Positions 33,120 through 43,382 of a stretch of DNA of 64,000 bases are shown here, one piece after another. How positions within the stretch are numbered: the first letter of the stretch is position 1; every line of letters starts with the position of its first letter. Position numbers and translations under genes: made by a program. Source of the DNA: DASTFY01 sp963829955 (lineage in GTDB: Bacteria > Actinomycetota > Acidimicrobiia > Acidimicrobiales > Ilumatobacteraceae); contig CAWHKS010000016.1 of assembly GCA_963829955.1 (NCBI GenBank), positions 65,850-129,849 on the forward strand, given 5' to 3'. The notes under the pieces were generated by a model. The model had not been told where the DNA came from, searched no databases, and was given only the letters and a program-made list of their open reading frames with translations.

Positions 33120-34782
33120 GTGCACCCGATCAGCCGCCGGAGCTTCCTGGTCGGCGCCGGCTCGCTCCTGGCCGGCGGGGCGCTGGCCGCCTGCCGTGAC
33201 AGCGGCGGGCAGGCCTCGACCACGGAGCCTGCGCCCGACCCGACGGCGTTCCCTGCCACGACCGGTGCGGCCCCGCCGACCAGCGCAATCACGACCACGA
33301 GCGCAGCACCCGTCCCACCGCTGCCCGGCGACCCGTTCACGCTCGGGGTGGCGTCGGGCGATCCGCTCGACGACGCCGTCATCCTCTGGACCCGGCTCGC
33401 TCCCGAGCCATTGGCGGCCGGCGGCACCGGGGGCATGCCGGCCGAAGAGGTGCCCGTCACGTGGGAGGTGGCCGGAGACGAGGCCTTCACCGACGTCGTG
33501 GCGTCGGGCTCGGCCACGGCCGGTCCCGACCACGCCCACACCGTGCACGTCGACGCCACAGGACTGGAGCCGGCGACCCCCTACTGGTACCGCTTCGTCG
33601 TCGGGCCCTACACCAGCCCGGCGGGCCGCACCCGAACGCTGCCGTCCGAGGACGACTCGGACGCCACGCTCACCCTCGGCCACGCCTCGTGCCAGCACTA
33701 CGAGACCGGCTTCTATGCCGCGCATCGGGACATCGCGTCCGCCGGGCTCGACGCGCTCGTGTGGCTGGGCGACTACATCTACGAGGGCACGGCCCGGGCC
33801 GTCGGAGGGGCCGACGGCGCCGTGGTCCGCAGCCACGACGGACCCGAGCCCACCGAGCTCGCCGGCTACCGCAACCGGTACGCGCTCTACCGCAGCGACG
33901 CGGACCTGCAGGCCGCGCAGCACGTCGACCCCGTGGTTCGTGATCTGGGACGACCACGAGGTCGAGAACGACTACGCCGGGGACGCCAGCCAGGACGGCG
34001 TGGCGCCCGACGCCTTCCGGCTGCGGCGGGCCGCCGCGTACCAGGCATGGTGGGAGCACCAGCCGGTCCGCCTCCCACCGCCCGAAGGCGCCGAGTACGA
34101 GATGCGCCGGAAGTTCACCCTCGGCCCGCTGGGCACGGTGTTCCTCCTCGACGGCCGCCAGCACCGGACCGACCAGGCCTGCGGCGACGTCAAGCTCTCG
34201 CTGGATCCACCCTGTCCGGAAGCGTTCGACCCTGCTCGCAGCATGCTCGGTGCCGAGCAGGAGGCGTGGCTGTTCGCAGGGTTGGCGGACAGTCGTTCCA
34301 CCTGGAACATCCTTGGCAACCAGACGGTCATGGGCGATCTCACGCTCGCCGGTGCCGTCCTCAACTACGACCAGTGGGACGGCTACCCGGCCGCCCGCCA
34401 ACGCCTCCTCGACACCGTCGACCAAGGCGGCATCACCAACCTCGTGACGCTGACCGGCGACATCCACGCCGCGGGAGTGGCCGATCTCACGGTGGAGGAC
34501 GAGAACGGCCGCCGGACCGTCGCCACGGAGCTCGTGACCTCCTCCGTGTCGTCCATGAGCAACCTGCCGGTCGGAGCCGAAGCGATCCTGGCCCAGTTCC
34601 CCGATGTCCGGTTCGCCGACGGCACGAGGCGGGGTTGGGTGCGCAGCACGGTCACGCACGACGCGTGGGAGGCCGAGTACCGGGCCGTGGAGAACATCGC
34701 CGACCCCGCCTCACCCGTCACCGTCGCCGCCCGCTTCCGCATCGACGCCGGCACACCCGGGGCCCGCCGTCTCGACGGCTGA
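33120..34782 (+). CDS. phoD: PhoD-type alkaline phosphatase, Tat lipoprotein (one-base frame break)
   Basis: Secreted phosphodiesterase/phosphatase. The GTG at 33120 opens a twin-arginine signal (SRRSFLVGAGSLLAGG) ending in the lipobox ALAAC, then a Thr/Pro linker, the N-terminal PhoD domain and the metal site ALVWLGDYIYEG. At about 33930-33945 the frame breaks; one base on, the frame continues PWFVIWDDHEVENDYAGD (metal ligands), FLLDGRQHRTDQAC and TLTGDIHAAGVADL to the stop at 34782. One extra base explains it; corrected length 553 residues. Confidence 0.92.
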
Positions 34783-34824
34783 AGGCAGCCACCTCGAGGG
34801 CCGGGGCGTGGCAGCCTGCGGGAG

Positions 34825-35412
34825 ATGACCGATCCCGCGGCGACGCCTCCCGATCCGTACTCGGTGATCCCCGGACGCCCGGCCTGGTGGAGCCGCAAAC
34901 ACATCCGACCGTTCCAGGTGGACCCGGACGAGGCCGATCGCATCATCCAGAGCGCCGAGATGGCGGCCGTCTCGTGGGTGACCGCCAAGGCCGAGCCGGT
35001 GACCGCACTTCTCAACTACCTCTTCATCGACGGGCACATCACCATCACCAGCACCACCAACCGCTCGAAGTACAAGGCCTGGTCGGCCAACCCGGCCGCC
35101 TGCTTCTGCATCTGGGATCCGGGCGACGTCGAGAAGCAGCTCACCATCAGGGGCGAGATGGAGATCTTCCGCACGGAGGAGTTCCACCGCCGCTGGATCG
35201 AGGGGCTCATCCGCAAGCTGTCCCGCCGCGACGACCTGCCGGAGGCAGTCCTCGAGCGGCAGTTCCGCATGTTCGATGCCCCCGACCGCATGTACATGCG
35301 GCTGCACATCAGCCGCATCGTGAGCTACGACGGCAAGAAGATGCGTCAGGCCGAGAAAGAGGGCATCGACGTGTGGGACGTCACGCCGGAGCAGGCGGAG
35401 CAGGCGGAATAG
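34825..35412 (+). CDS. Pyridoxamine 5'-phosphate oxidase-like flavin/F420-fold protein, 195 aa
   Basis: Split-barrel protein of the PPOX superfamily. AAVSWVTAKAEPVTALLNYL and the following strand ITITSTTNRSKYKAW resemble the cofactor-binding strands; ISRIVSYDGKKM ends the barrel. Actinobacterial members use FMN or F420; which one is unknown, though cofC nearby shows that F420 is available. GGAG lies immediately before the ATG. Convergent with livF, overlapping by 32 bases. Confidence 0.8.
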   Translation: MTDPAATPPDPYSVIPGRPAWWSRKHIRPFQVDPDEADRIIQSAEMAAVSWVTAKAEPVTALLNYLFIDGHITITSTTNRSKYKAWSANPAACFCIWDPGDVEKQLTIRGEMEIFRTEEFHRRWIEGLIRKLSRRDDLPEAVLERQFRMFDAPDRMYMRLHISRIVSYDGKKMRQAEKEGIDVWDVTPEQAEQAE

Positions 35413-36235
35413 GCGGCGGCAGCTCCTGGCCCCCCGCACCCGGAGGGCCCTCGTCGCCGGCCGGCGGCACGGCCCCGGCCTGCGCCTCGCGCTCCTCGAT
35501 CTCCTCCTGCTCCTCCTCGGCCGCCGCGATCTCCGACTGGCCGAGGTAGCTGGACTCCAACAGGTGCCGGTTGGCCGACAACTCGGCCGCCGAGCCCTCC
35601 AGAGCCAGGTTCCCGTGCGACAGGACGTAGGCACGGTCGGCCACCTCGAGCGCCAGATGGACGTGCTGCTCGACGACCAGCACGCCTGCCCCCGTGGAGT
35701 CGGCGATGGACCGCAGGACAGGCAGCAACCGCTCCACGATGATCGGCGCCAGGCCCAGGCTCATCTCGTCCACCATGAGGAGCCGCGGCCGTACGGTCAA
35801 CGCCCGGCCCATGGCCAGCATCTGCTGCTCACCCCCGGACAGCAGGCCGGCCCGGCGGGACAGGATCGGTCGGAGGGCCGGGAAGTACTCGAGCGCCTGG
35901 TCGATGTCCGCTGATCCCTTCGCCGCGCCCAGGCGCAGGTTCTCCTTCACGGTGAGGCCGAAGAACAACGAACGGTCTTCGGGCACGTCCGCGAGGCCGT
36001 CGCGGGCGACGAGATGCGGGCGACGTCCTTTCACCGACTTCCCGAAGAGCCGGATGTCGCCCTTGATGATGGGCAGCAGCGCCGACGTGGTGAGCAGCGT
36101 CGTCGTCTTGCCGGCGCCGTTGGGACCGAGGAGCGCGACCACCTCCCCCTCGCCGACGTGCAGGTCGAGATCCCGTACCACCGGCACGCCGTCGTACCCG
36201 GTCGACAGGTCTTCGATCTCGAGCAGCGCCGCCAT
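35381..36235 (-). CDS. HAAT-family ABC transporter ATP-binding protein (LivF-like) with acidic/Pro tail
   Basis: Second ATPase of a branched-chain-amino-acid-type importer. Walker A GPNGAGKTTTL, Q-loop region DVPEDRSLFFGLTV, signature LSGGEQQMLAMGRAL, Walker B LLMVDEMSLGLAP. The ATG at 36235 was chosen because it overlaps the livG stop as TGATG; a TTG one codon earlier is less likely. After the usual LivF end (LLESSYLGQ) it has about 50 extra residues, first Glu-rich and then Pro-rich, which is unusual for the family. Confidence 0.9.
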   Translation of the reverse strand: MAALLEIEDLSTGYDGVPVVRDLDLHVGEGEVVALLGPNGAGKTTTLLTTSALLPIIKGDIRLFGKSVKGRRPHLVARDGLADVPEDRSLFFGLTVKENLRLGAAKGSADIDQALEYFPALRPILSRRAGLLSGGEQQMLAMGRALTVRPRLLMVDEMSLGLAPIIVERLLPVLRSIADSTGAGVLVVEQHVHLALEVADRAYVLSHGNLALEGSAAELSANRHLLESSYLGQSEIAAAEEEQEEIEEREAQAGAVPPAGDEGPPGAGGQELPPPIPPAPPAPA

Positions 36236-36996
36236 CAACGATCACCAGGGTGGTCCGCGGACTGGCCCAGGTAGGCCTCGATCACCTTGGCGTCGTTGCG
36301 GATCTCGGCCGGCGAACCGTCCGCGATGACAACGCCGAACTCGATCACGTAGATGTAGTCGCACACCGTGAGCACCAGGCCCATGTCGTGGTCGACGAGC
36401 AGGATCGTGATGCCGGCGTCGATGATGCTCCGCAGCCGGGCGCCGAGGGCCTCGGACTCGGCGGTGTCCAGACCGGCCGCCGGCTCGTCCATGCAGACCA
36501 ACTTCGGGCGAGCCGCCAGGGCCCGCGCCACGCTGACCAACTTGCGCTGACCCTGCGACAGCTCGTTGGGCATCCGGGCCGCCAGATCCCTGAGGTCGAG
36601 CACGTCCAGCGCGTAGTCCACGCCGCTCTGATCACGGGCTCGGCGCGGATGGACGAGGTCGCCGAGGAAGCTGCCGACCGACTGGCGCTCGGCGGCCACC
36701 TGGAGGTTCTCGCCCACGGTGAGATCGTCGAACAGCTCCAACGACTGCCAGGTCCTGCCCAGGCCGAGCCCGGCGCGCCGGTTGGCGGGCAGGTTCGAGA
36801 CCTCCCGTCCGTCGAGGTGGATGCGCCCGGTCGTCGGGACGAAGCCGGTGATGCCGTCGATGAACGTCGTCTTGCCCGCGCCGTTCGGTCCGATGAGCCC
36901 GACGAGGCGGCCCGGTTCGACGACGAGGTCGACCGCGTTGACGGCCCGCAGGCCGCCGAACGTCACGGACATCCCGGTGGTGGTGAGGAGCGACAT
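36235..36996 (-). CDS. HAAT-family ABC transporter ATP-binding protein (LivG-like), 253 aa
   Basis: First ATPase of the importer. Walker A GPNGAGKTTFIDGI, LGRTWQSLELFDDLTVGEN (the LivG-type Q-loop segment), signature LSQGQRKLVSVARAL, Walker B LVCMDEPAAGLD, H-loop VDHDMGLVLTVCD. Ends at the usual VIEAYLG. The ATG at 36996 shares its A with the permease stop (TGATG), and its own stop overlaps livF in the same way. Confidence 0.92.
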   Translation of the reverse strand: MSLLTTTGMSVTFGGLRAVNAVDLVVEPGRLVGLIGPNGAGKTTFIDGITGFVPTTGRIHLDGREVSNLPANRRAGLGLGRTWQSLELFDDLTVGENLQVAAERQSVGSFLGDLVHPRRARDQSGVDYALDVLDLRDLAARMPNELSQGQRKLVSVARALAARPKLVCMDEPAAGLDTAESEALGARLRSIIDAGITILLVDHDMGLVLTVCDYIYVIEFGVVIADGSPAEIRNDAKVIEAYLGQSADHPGDR

Positions 36997-39299
36997 CAGC
37001 GGCCTCCCGCGCTCACGGGCAACGACCCGGACTCGGACTCGTTCGGCGATGGCGGCGGCTCTCCCCAGCGCCGACCGAAGAGATGCTCGACCTTCCTGGC
37101 GGCCAGGCTGAACGCGCCGGCCAGGCCCTCGGGGTTGTTGATGGCATTGAAGATGAGGCCGACGCCGCCGATGAGCGGGATGTACTCGGGCGCCAGGTGG
37201 ACCCACTTCTCGAGCGCGGTGAAGGTCACGCCGTTCGGGGCGAGCGAGCCGGCGAGGATGGCGCCCAGGACGCTGGAGATGCCGCCGAGGTAGGCGAAGG
37301 CCAGGAACAGCAGCGAGTTGAGTGCCCCGAAGTAGAGCGGCGTGACGGAGCCGAAGCGGTAGCCGGAGAGGACACCGCCCAGGCCGGCGATGAACGCCGA
37401 CAGGGCGAAGGCCACCATCTTCGTGGCGGGCACGCCGACGCCGGCCGCCGCCGACGCCCGCTCGTTGCCCCGCACGGTGAGGAAGCGCCGGCCGGTGCCG
37501 GAGCGCCGCACGTTGACCACGACGAGGGCCAGGACCACCACGAAGACGAGGCACAGCACGCCGAACCACACGTTCGGCGGGATGTCGTCGGTGGCCTTGA
37601 TGCCGAACAGCCGGAGCCGGGTGTTGTTGGGCCCGAAGTCCTTGCCACCGATCTCGGGCGGCGGCACGGCGAGCGCGCCGGTCGATCCGGCCAGCTTCGG
37701 GTTCTTGAAGACGAGCTCCTCGATGGCCACCGCAGCCGCCAGCGTGACGACGGCCAGGTTGACGCCTCGCACGCGCAGGGCGGGAACCGCGATCGCCAGA
37801 CCGAACAGGGACGCGATCAGCGCGGCCGCGATCGGCCCGAGCGGGAACGGCCAATCGCTGAAGTACTTGGAGAGCGCGAAACCGGCGGTGCCGGCGATCG
37901 CCCCCTCCGCGAGGGAGATCTGACCGACGAAGCCAGTGAGCACCACGAGTGACAGCGCGATCACCGCAAAGACCAGGGAGTTGATGATCGCCTGCCGCCA
38001 GTCGAAGCCGAGGCGGAACAGGCCGAGCAACGTGACGGCCACACCGAACACGGCCAGGGTCAGGACGTGGCGGGGCGTCGGCGCGAAGGGCAACCGCCCG
38101 CCGCCGATGGTCCCCCGCTCGGGCAGGCTCTTGCCGCGGGCGAACATGGCGATGACGATCACGATGAACGGCAGGGACTTCGCCACGCCCGCCGCAGGAA
38201 GGGATTCGACCGGGAACCAGTTCTTGGCGCTGTAGTAGACGGTCAGGACCTGGAGCATCCCGATGCCCAGGCCGGCGGCGACCGTGACACCGAAGGACGT
38301 GAAGCCACCCAGCAACGCCGCGCCGAGGGCGGGCACGATCAGCAGCGGCACGCTGATCGGGTCGAGGGTGGTGATCGGGCTCACGATGATGCCGAAGACG
38401 CCCACGATCACCGTGGCCAGCACCCAGTTGGCCCCGGCCAGGAAGTCCGGCGAGAAGCCGAGGACGATGGCGCCCTTCTCGTTCTCGGCCGCGGCGCGGG
38501 TGGCGAGCCCGAACCGGGTGAACCGGAACAGGGCGTACAGCAGCACCGCGAGCACGATGACGAGGGCGGCGAGGAACAGCTGGCTCTGCGGGATGATGAC
38601 GTCGCCGAAGAGGTTGCGGGGCTTGTCGTCGAGTATCCGCTGCGGGAGCTGCGTGCCGCCGCCGAAGCGGAGCTGGATGATGGCCTGGAACACGATGAAC
38701 AGTCCGACCGACGCCACGACCTTGGCCAGCGGCGGCGCGAAGCGCAGCGGACGGAAGACCAGGAAGTGCAGCAGAAGCCCGACGACCGCCGCGTAGACGA
38801 TGGAGATGACGAGCGCAGACACGAATCGCTGCTGCTCGCCCGGCAGGTCGATGAACGTCGGCCAGTCGGGCAGGTCGATCCAGTCGGCCTTGTCCCGCGA
38901 CGAGTTCACCACGCCCTCGATGAGGGCGAGCGGGTTCGGCAGCGGCGGCACCACGATGCGGCCCCTGGTCCGCAGCTCGTGGAACACGTAGCCGATGAAG
39001 ATGGCGACGGCGCCCTTCGAGAAGTCGACCACGCCCGAGCCGCGGTAAGTGAGGACGACGCCGAGCGCGATACCGGCGATGAGCGAGCCGGTGCCCAACC
39101 CCAGGGCCATCTGGCTGATGAGCACGGTGTCCGTCGCCAGCCGCAGGACGATGAGCACGGCGGCAACGGCACCGATCACCAGCCACACGGTGCGAGCGCG
39201 AGTCCTGATGGTGTCCTCTTTCCCCGAACGTCCTGAAGCCTGCCGCTCTTTGCCTCGTGCGGACAGAGGGGGAGGGAGCGGGTCCTCCCCCTCCGTCAC
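36996..39299 (-). CDS. Fused LivH-LivM permease of a HAAT ABC transporter, 767 aa
   Basis: Membrane component with two permease halves in one chain. The first half (to about residue 370) has the LivH signature VVLTYRGSGVVDFSKGAVAI; the second has the LivM signatures VVLTGFVGQISLAEGAIAG and AFIAGLGGVLSGYRFGSV. A LivHM fusion of this size occurs in actinobacteria. Start GTG at 39299, about ten bases after the binding-protein stop; the first 30 polar residues may be untranslated if a later start is used. The substrate is unknown. Confidence 0.92.
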   Translation of the reverse strand: MTEGEDPLPPPLSARGKERQASGRSGKEDTIRTRARTVWLVIGAVAAVLIVLRLATDTVLISQMALGLGTGSLIAGIALGVVLTYRGSGVVDFSKGAVAIFIGYVFHELRTRGRIVVPPLPNPLALIEGVVNSSRDKADWIDLPDWPTFIDLPGEQQRFVSALVISIVYAAVVGLLLHFLVFRPLRFAPPLAKVVASVGLFIVFQAIIQLRFGGGTQLPQRILDDKPRNLFGDVIIPQSQLFLAALVIVLAVLLYALFRFTRFGLATRAAAENEKGAIVLGFSPDFLAGANWVLATVIVGVFGIIVSPITTLDPISVPLLIVPALGAALLGGFTSFGVTVAAGLGIGMLQVLTVYYSAKNWFPVESLPAAGVAKSLPFIVIVIAMFARGKSLPERGTIGGGRLPFAPTPRHVLTLAVFGVAVTLLGLFRLGFDWRQAIINSLVFAVIALSLVVLTGFVGQISLAEGAIAGTAGFALSKYFSDWPFPLGPIAAALIASLFGLAIAVPALRVRGVNLAVVTLAAAVAIEELVFKNPKLAGSTGALAVPPPEIGGKDFGPNNTRLRLFGIKATDDIPPNVWFGVLCLVFVVVLALVVVNVRRSGTGRRFLTVRGNERASAAAGVGVPATKMVAFALSAFIAGLGGVLSGYRFGSVTPLYFGALNSLLFLAFAYLGGISSVLGAILAGSLAPNGVTFTALEKWVHLAPEYIPLIGGVGLIFNAINNPEGLAGAFSLAARKVEHLFGRRWGEPPPSPNESESGSLPVSAGGR

Positions 39300-39309
39300 A
39301 CGATTGGCG

Positions 39310-40720
39310 TCAGCCGGTGACGGCGGACGGGTCGATCGGCTTGCCGTTGAAGCCGTCGGCGATCGAGATCCACTCGCCGTCCTTGTACTGCTGGATACTC
39401 ATCTGGGTGCCGCAGAGCGACGGGAACAGCGGGTTCTTACCGCAGGCCATGGGCCCCACGACGCCGTACATCGGGCCCGTGAAGGCCAGGGCCGCTTGGC
39501 GCATGGCATCCGGCGTGACGTTGTCCACCCCGATCTCGTTCATGAACTTCACGAGCGTGAGCGCGTTGCCGTACGTAGGCCCGGCGAAGCCGGTGTACTC
39601 GATGTTCTCGATGCCGTTGGCCTCGCCAAAGTCCTCGACCACGGACAGGTAGGCGTCGATCTCCGGGTTGCCCGGGATGAAGTAGCCGTACCCGTAGCCG
39701 CCGAAGTACCAGCCGTCGGGCACGTCGCCACCCTCACCGGTCTGCGCCAGGTGCTCGGTCATCGGGGTGCCGAAGCACAGACCCGTGGTCACCACCGGGG
39801 TGGTGATGCCGAGCTGCTTCGAGCGCGTCGTAGGTCCCGATGCAGCCCTGGATGGTGACCAGCGGGATGAACACGTCGGCGTCAGCGGCCCCGGCGGCCT
39901 GGATGGCCGGCGCGAAGTCCTGCGGCCCGGCGGTATCGGGGATCGGCACACCGGTGACAGCGACGCCGTTCGCCTCCAGGATGGGCTTGGTCAGCAGGTT
40001 GTACGCGGCTTGCCCCGCGGCGTTGTCCGAGTAGACGACGGCCGCCTTGGCGGGCTTGCCCTCAGGGAGCATGGTCGAGGCGTAGATGGCCATGCCCTGG
40101 ATCACTCCGGGCGAGCCGGGCGTGAAGGCGAAGGCGTCCTTGGCCAGGAAGTCCGGCGTCGTCACCGGGTTGCCGATGAACACCGGCTTCTGCCCGGCCA
40201 GCGTGTCGTACAGCGGCTGGTTGCCGAGGACCAGCGTTCCCGTGAGCACGTACTGGACGCTCTCGTCGGCCAGCATCTCCTGTGCGCACTTCTGGCCGTC
40301 CTCTTCCTTCTGGACGACGCACTTCTTGATCTCCACCGGGCGACCCTGCACGCCTCCGAGTGTCGAGTTGATGTAGTCGACCGCGGCCTCGAGGCCGACG
40401 GTGTTCTCCGGGAAGGCGGGTGTGGCGCCTTCCTGGTTCACGTAGCCGATGACGACCGGTTCGCCCGCCGCCTCCGAAGCCTCGGCCGCGCCGACGTAGT
40501 CGAGACCGACCTGGTCCCGCTCGGCGTTGTCGCCACCCGCGGCTGCGCTCGTCGTCGTCTCCTCGGCCGGTGCCTCGGTGGTCTCGGGGGCCACCGTCGT
40601 CTCCTCGGCCGGAGCCGCAGTGGTGTCGGCCGTGTCGCCATCGCCGCTGTCCTCCGAGCACGAGGCGACCACCAGTCCGAGCGCGCATGCGACGGCCGCG
40701 AGCCTGAAGCTCCTTCTCAC
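39310..40720 (-). CDS. HAAT ABC transporter substrate-binding lipoprotein (one-base frame break)
   Basis: Periplasmic-binding fold lipoprotein. GTG at 40720 with AAGGGGGA upstream; lipobox VASC, then a Thr/Ala/Glu linker and the binding domain (VVIGYVNQEGATPAFPEN, AAVVYSDNAAGQAAYNLL). At about 39820 the frame breaks (IQGCIGTYDALE); the adjacent frame continues LGITTPVVTTGLCFGTPMTE to the end. One extra base is enough; corrected length 469 residues. First gene of a four-gene operon with livHM, livG and livF. Confidence 0.92.
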
Positions 40721-40868
40721 GTTGGATCCCCCTTGTCGATCGATGGCCCCGTACCGACATGCTCGCCGATCTCACGGCGGCCGTCGGCCCCGCCGGATTC
40801 AATCAGCCGGTCAATATGCCCGTCAACGATCGGGCCGCGCCAGCCCCGCACGCTGCACCGGAGGCGCG

Positions 40869-41384
40869 TCAGGGCGGCCAGCCGCCCCGCAGCGCCCGTT
40901 CGGCCAGGAGCTCCTTGAGGTAGGGCGGCTCGTCCTGCCCGGTCACTCGCCACCCCCAGGACGACGAGACCCGCCAGTGCGTGAAGCGCCAGAGACCGTC
41001 CTCCGGGTCCCGCACCGCGCTCCCCTCGTACATGCCTCCGCTGAGGTTGTGGTCCCTCGTGGACAGGAGGTACGACGAGAGGTCCGCGCTCATCGCGTCG
41101 GCGGCGACGACGATCGACGTGTTGGCCGCGTGATGCCGGTGCGTGCCCGCGGTCAGCAGGCTGTACACGGCGTTGATGGCGTCCCGACCGACCAGGTCCC
41201 GATCCTTGCCGCTCCCCGGTGGGAAGTTGCGCAGCTCGACGATCGCGTCCGCCGTGAAGAGCTCGAGGAGCTCCGCGGTCGCGGCGACGTCGATGCCGTG
41301 GAGGTACCTGTGCAGCAACCGGCGGACGGCGCTCTCGGCCTCCAGTCGGGCCACTCTGATGCTCAGGTCGTCAGGCGTGTCCAC
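40869..41384 (-). CDS. SnoaL-like (NTF2-fold) protein, 171 aa
   Basis: NTF2-superfamily protein of the SnoaL_4 type: AVRRLLHRYLHGIDVAATAE is the helix-rich N-terminus that follows the start of such proteins, and GMYEGSAVRDPEDGLWRFTH is a central strand. Family members are isomerases, hydroxylase subunits or of unknown role; no active site can be assigned. GTG start at 41384. A 148-base gap separates it from the binding-protein gene. Confidence 0.78.
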   Translation of the reverse strand: MDTPDDLSIRVARLEAESAVRRLLHRYLHGIDVAATAELLELFTADAIVELRNFPPGSGKDRDLVGRDAINAVYSLLTAGTHRHHAANTSIVVAADAMSADLSSYLLSTRDHNLSGGMYEGSAVRDPEDGLWRFTHWRVSSSWGWRVTGQDEPPYLKELLAERALRGGWPP

Positions 41385-41450
41385 GGCGCGGAAAGTAGCG
41401 GAGCGGCAGGGTTCGTGCTCGTGCCCTGGTCCACAGCCCCCCTCACGGCG

Positions 41451-42272
41451 TCAGCCCTTGCGGTAGCGACCCACGGCGAGTGGCGCGAACACCGCGATGA
41501 TGGCGGCGATCCAGAGCAGGGAGCGCGTCAGTGGACCCGCGACCGCTCCGCCCTGGCTGAGGGCGCGGATGGCGTTGGCAGTCTGCGTCACCGGCTGGTG
41601 GTTGGCGAACGTCTGCAGCCAGCCGGGCATCGCGGCCGTGGGGACGAAGGCCGAGCTGGCGAACACGAGCGGGAAGATGAGGACGAAGCCGGCCAGCTGG
41701 GCGGTCTCGGGCTGACCGGTCTTCAGGCCGATGAAGGCGAAGATCCACGAGAACGCGAAGCCGAAAAGCACGGCGAGGAGGATGGCGGCGACCGCGGGCA
41801 GGAACCCGTTGTGGAACCGGAAGCCGATCAACGTGCCCACGGTGACGATCAGGAGGACGACGAAGAGGTTGCGCACCGCGTCGGCACTGGTACGGCCGGA
41901 CAGGACGGCCGAACGGGCCATGGGCAAGGACCGGAAGCGGTCCATGATGCCCGTGCCCATGTCGGTGGCCAGGCCGATCGCCGTCGACGTGGCGCCGAAC
42001 GCGACGGTCTGCACCATGATCCCCGGCAACAGGTAGTCGATGTAGCTCCCACCGCCCGTCGGGTCGATGGCGCCGCCGAAGACGTAGTTGAAGAGCAGCA
42101 CGAACATGATCGGCTGGATCGTGGAGAAGAACACGAGCTGCGGGGTGCGCAGGATGCGCAGCAGGTTCCGCCGGGCCACGGTGAGCCCGTCGACGAGAGC
42201 GGCGCGGCGCGGGAGGGCGGCGACGATGGCGTCGGGTGCGGGCGAGGAGACGGGCGCGCTGGTCGCGGTCAT
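41451..42272 (-). CDS. ABC-2 type export permease (DrrB-like), 273 aa
   Basis: Membrane half of a DrrAB-type exporter. About six membrane segments; the family block PIMFVLLFNYVFGGAI and the MDRFRSLPMARSAVLSGR loop are typical of ABC-2 permeases of the daunorubicin-resistance group. Coupled to the ATPase gene by an ATGA overlap. The exported compound is unknown: lipids or a drug are possible. Confidence 0.92.
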   Translation of the reverse strand: MTATSAPVSSPAPDAIVAALPRRAALVDGLTVARRNLLRILRTPQLVFFSTIQPIMFVLLFNYVFGGAIDPTGGGSYIDYLLPGIMVQTVAFGATSTAIGLATDMGTGIMDRFRSLPMARSAVLSGRTSADAVRNLFVVLLIVTVGTLIGFRFHNGFLPAVAAILLAVLFGFAFSWIFAFIGLKTGQPETAQLAGFVLIFPLVFASSAFVPTAAMPGWLQTFANHQPVTQTANAIRALSQGGAVAGPLTRSLLWIAAIIAVFAPLAVGRYRKG

Positions 42273-43306
42273 GTCGGGCTCCGCTCCGGGCGGCGGCGGG
42301 CGCGGCCGGGTGGTCCGCCGGCCCCGTTGCCCTCGACGCCGTCACCGTCGGCTGTCGTCTTGTGACCGGTGAGGGCGAGGAAGACGTCGTCCAGGGACGG
42401 CCGGCGCAACGCGAGGTCGGCGATCGGGATCTGCGCGTCGTCGAGCGCCCGCACCGCCTCGACGAGGGCGCCCGCTCCCGCTGCTGTCGGGATGGTCAGG
42501 TGCCGCCCATCGCCGTCCACCTGGGAGGGCTCGGCACCGAGGGTGGCGAGGGCGGCCACCACCCGAGCCATGTCCGCCTCGTGCTCCACCCCCACGTCGA
42601 GCACGTCGCCGCCGAGCGCGGACTTCAGCTCGTCCGCGGTGCCCCGCGCGATGACGCGACCGTGGTCGATCACGACGATGGAGCTGGCCAGCGCGTCGGC
42701 CTCCTCCAGGTACTGGGTGGTGAGGAGGACGGTTGTCCCGTCCCGGACGAGCTGCTTCAAGAAATCCCACAGATCGATGCGGGTGCGGGGGTCGAGGCCG
42801 GTGGTCGGCTCGTCGAGGATCAGGATGCGGGGCTGCCCGACCAGGCTGGCGCCGAGGTCGAGGCGGCGGCGCATGCCCCCGGAGTAGGTGCGCACGGTCC
42901 GGTCGGCGGCGTCCGTGAGCGAGAGACGTTCCAGCGCCTCCTCGGCCCGCTGGCGCGCCACGCGGGCGTTGAGCCGGTAGAGGCGCCCCACCATCTCGAG
43001 GTTCTCGCGCCCGGTGAGCATCTCGTCGACGGCCGCGTACTGGCCGGCGAGACCGATGACGGAGCGCACCGCCGTCGGCTGCTCGACGACGTCGAGGCCC
43101 GCAACCCGCGCCTTCCCACTGTCGGGCTTGATCAGCGTGGCCAGGACCTTGACCAGAGTCGTCTTGCCGGCGCCGTTCGGTCCGAGGAGGCCGAGCACGC
43201 TGGCCGCCGGCACCTCGAGGTCCACACCGTCCAGCGCCCGCGTCGCCCCGAAGGACTTCGCCACGCCCTGGACCTCGATCATCGGGCCGCTCCCGGGCAC
43301 AGTCAT
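42269..43306 (-). CDS. DrrA-type ABC exporter ATP-binding protein, 345 aa
   Basis: ATPase of the exporter. Walker A GPNGAGKTTLVKVL, GQYAAVDEMLTGRENLEM (the DrrA-type Q-loop region), signature YSGGMRRRLDLGASL, Walker B ILILDEPTTGLDPRTR, and the C-terminal DrrA domain ending PSLDDVFLALTGHK. Start ATG at 43306. A Gly/Pro/Arg-rich tail of about 25 residues follows the conserved end. Confidence 0.94.
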   Translation of the reverse strand: MTVPGSGPMIEVQGVAKSFGATRALDGVDLEVPAASVLGLLGPNGAGKTTLVKVLATLIKPDSGKARVAGLDVVEQPTAVRSVIGLAGQYAAVDEMLTGRENLEMVGRLYRLNARVARQRAEEALERLSLTDAADRTVRTYSGGMRRRLDLGASLVGQPRILILDEPTTGLDPRTRIDLWDFLKQLVRDGTTVLLTTQYLEEADALASSIVVIDHGRVIARGTADELKSALGGDVLDVGVEHEADMARVVAALATLGAEPSQVDGDGRHLTIPTAAGAGALVEAVRALDDAQIPIADLALRRPSLDDVFLALTGHKTTADGDGVEGNGAGGPPGRARRRPERSPT

Positions 43307-43382
43307 GCGGTCCGTTCTAGCGGCACCGGGCGCTCATCCGGCCAGGCCGGAGGAAATGGTCGGCCAGTTACTGTACGCACCC

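Noticed and set aside
32912..33199. A 95-codon frame before phoD
   Set aside because: No ribosome-binding site, low-complexity end, and it overlaps the Tat signal of phoD in another frame.
36235..39186. A 983-codon minus-strand frame covering livHM and livG
   Set aside because: Only its last part (LivG) is real; the rest is out-of-frame Arg/Pro-rich translation of the permease gene.
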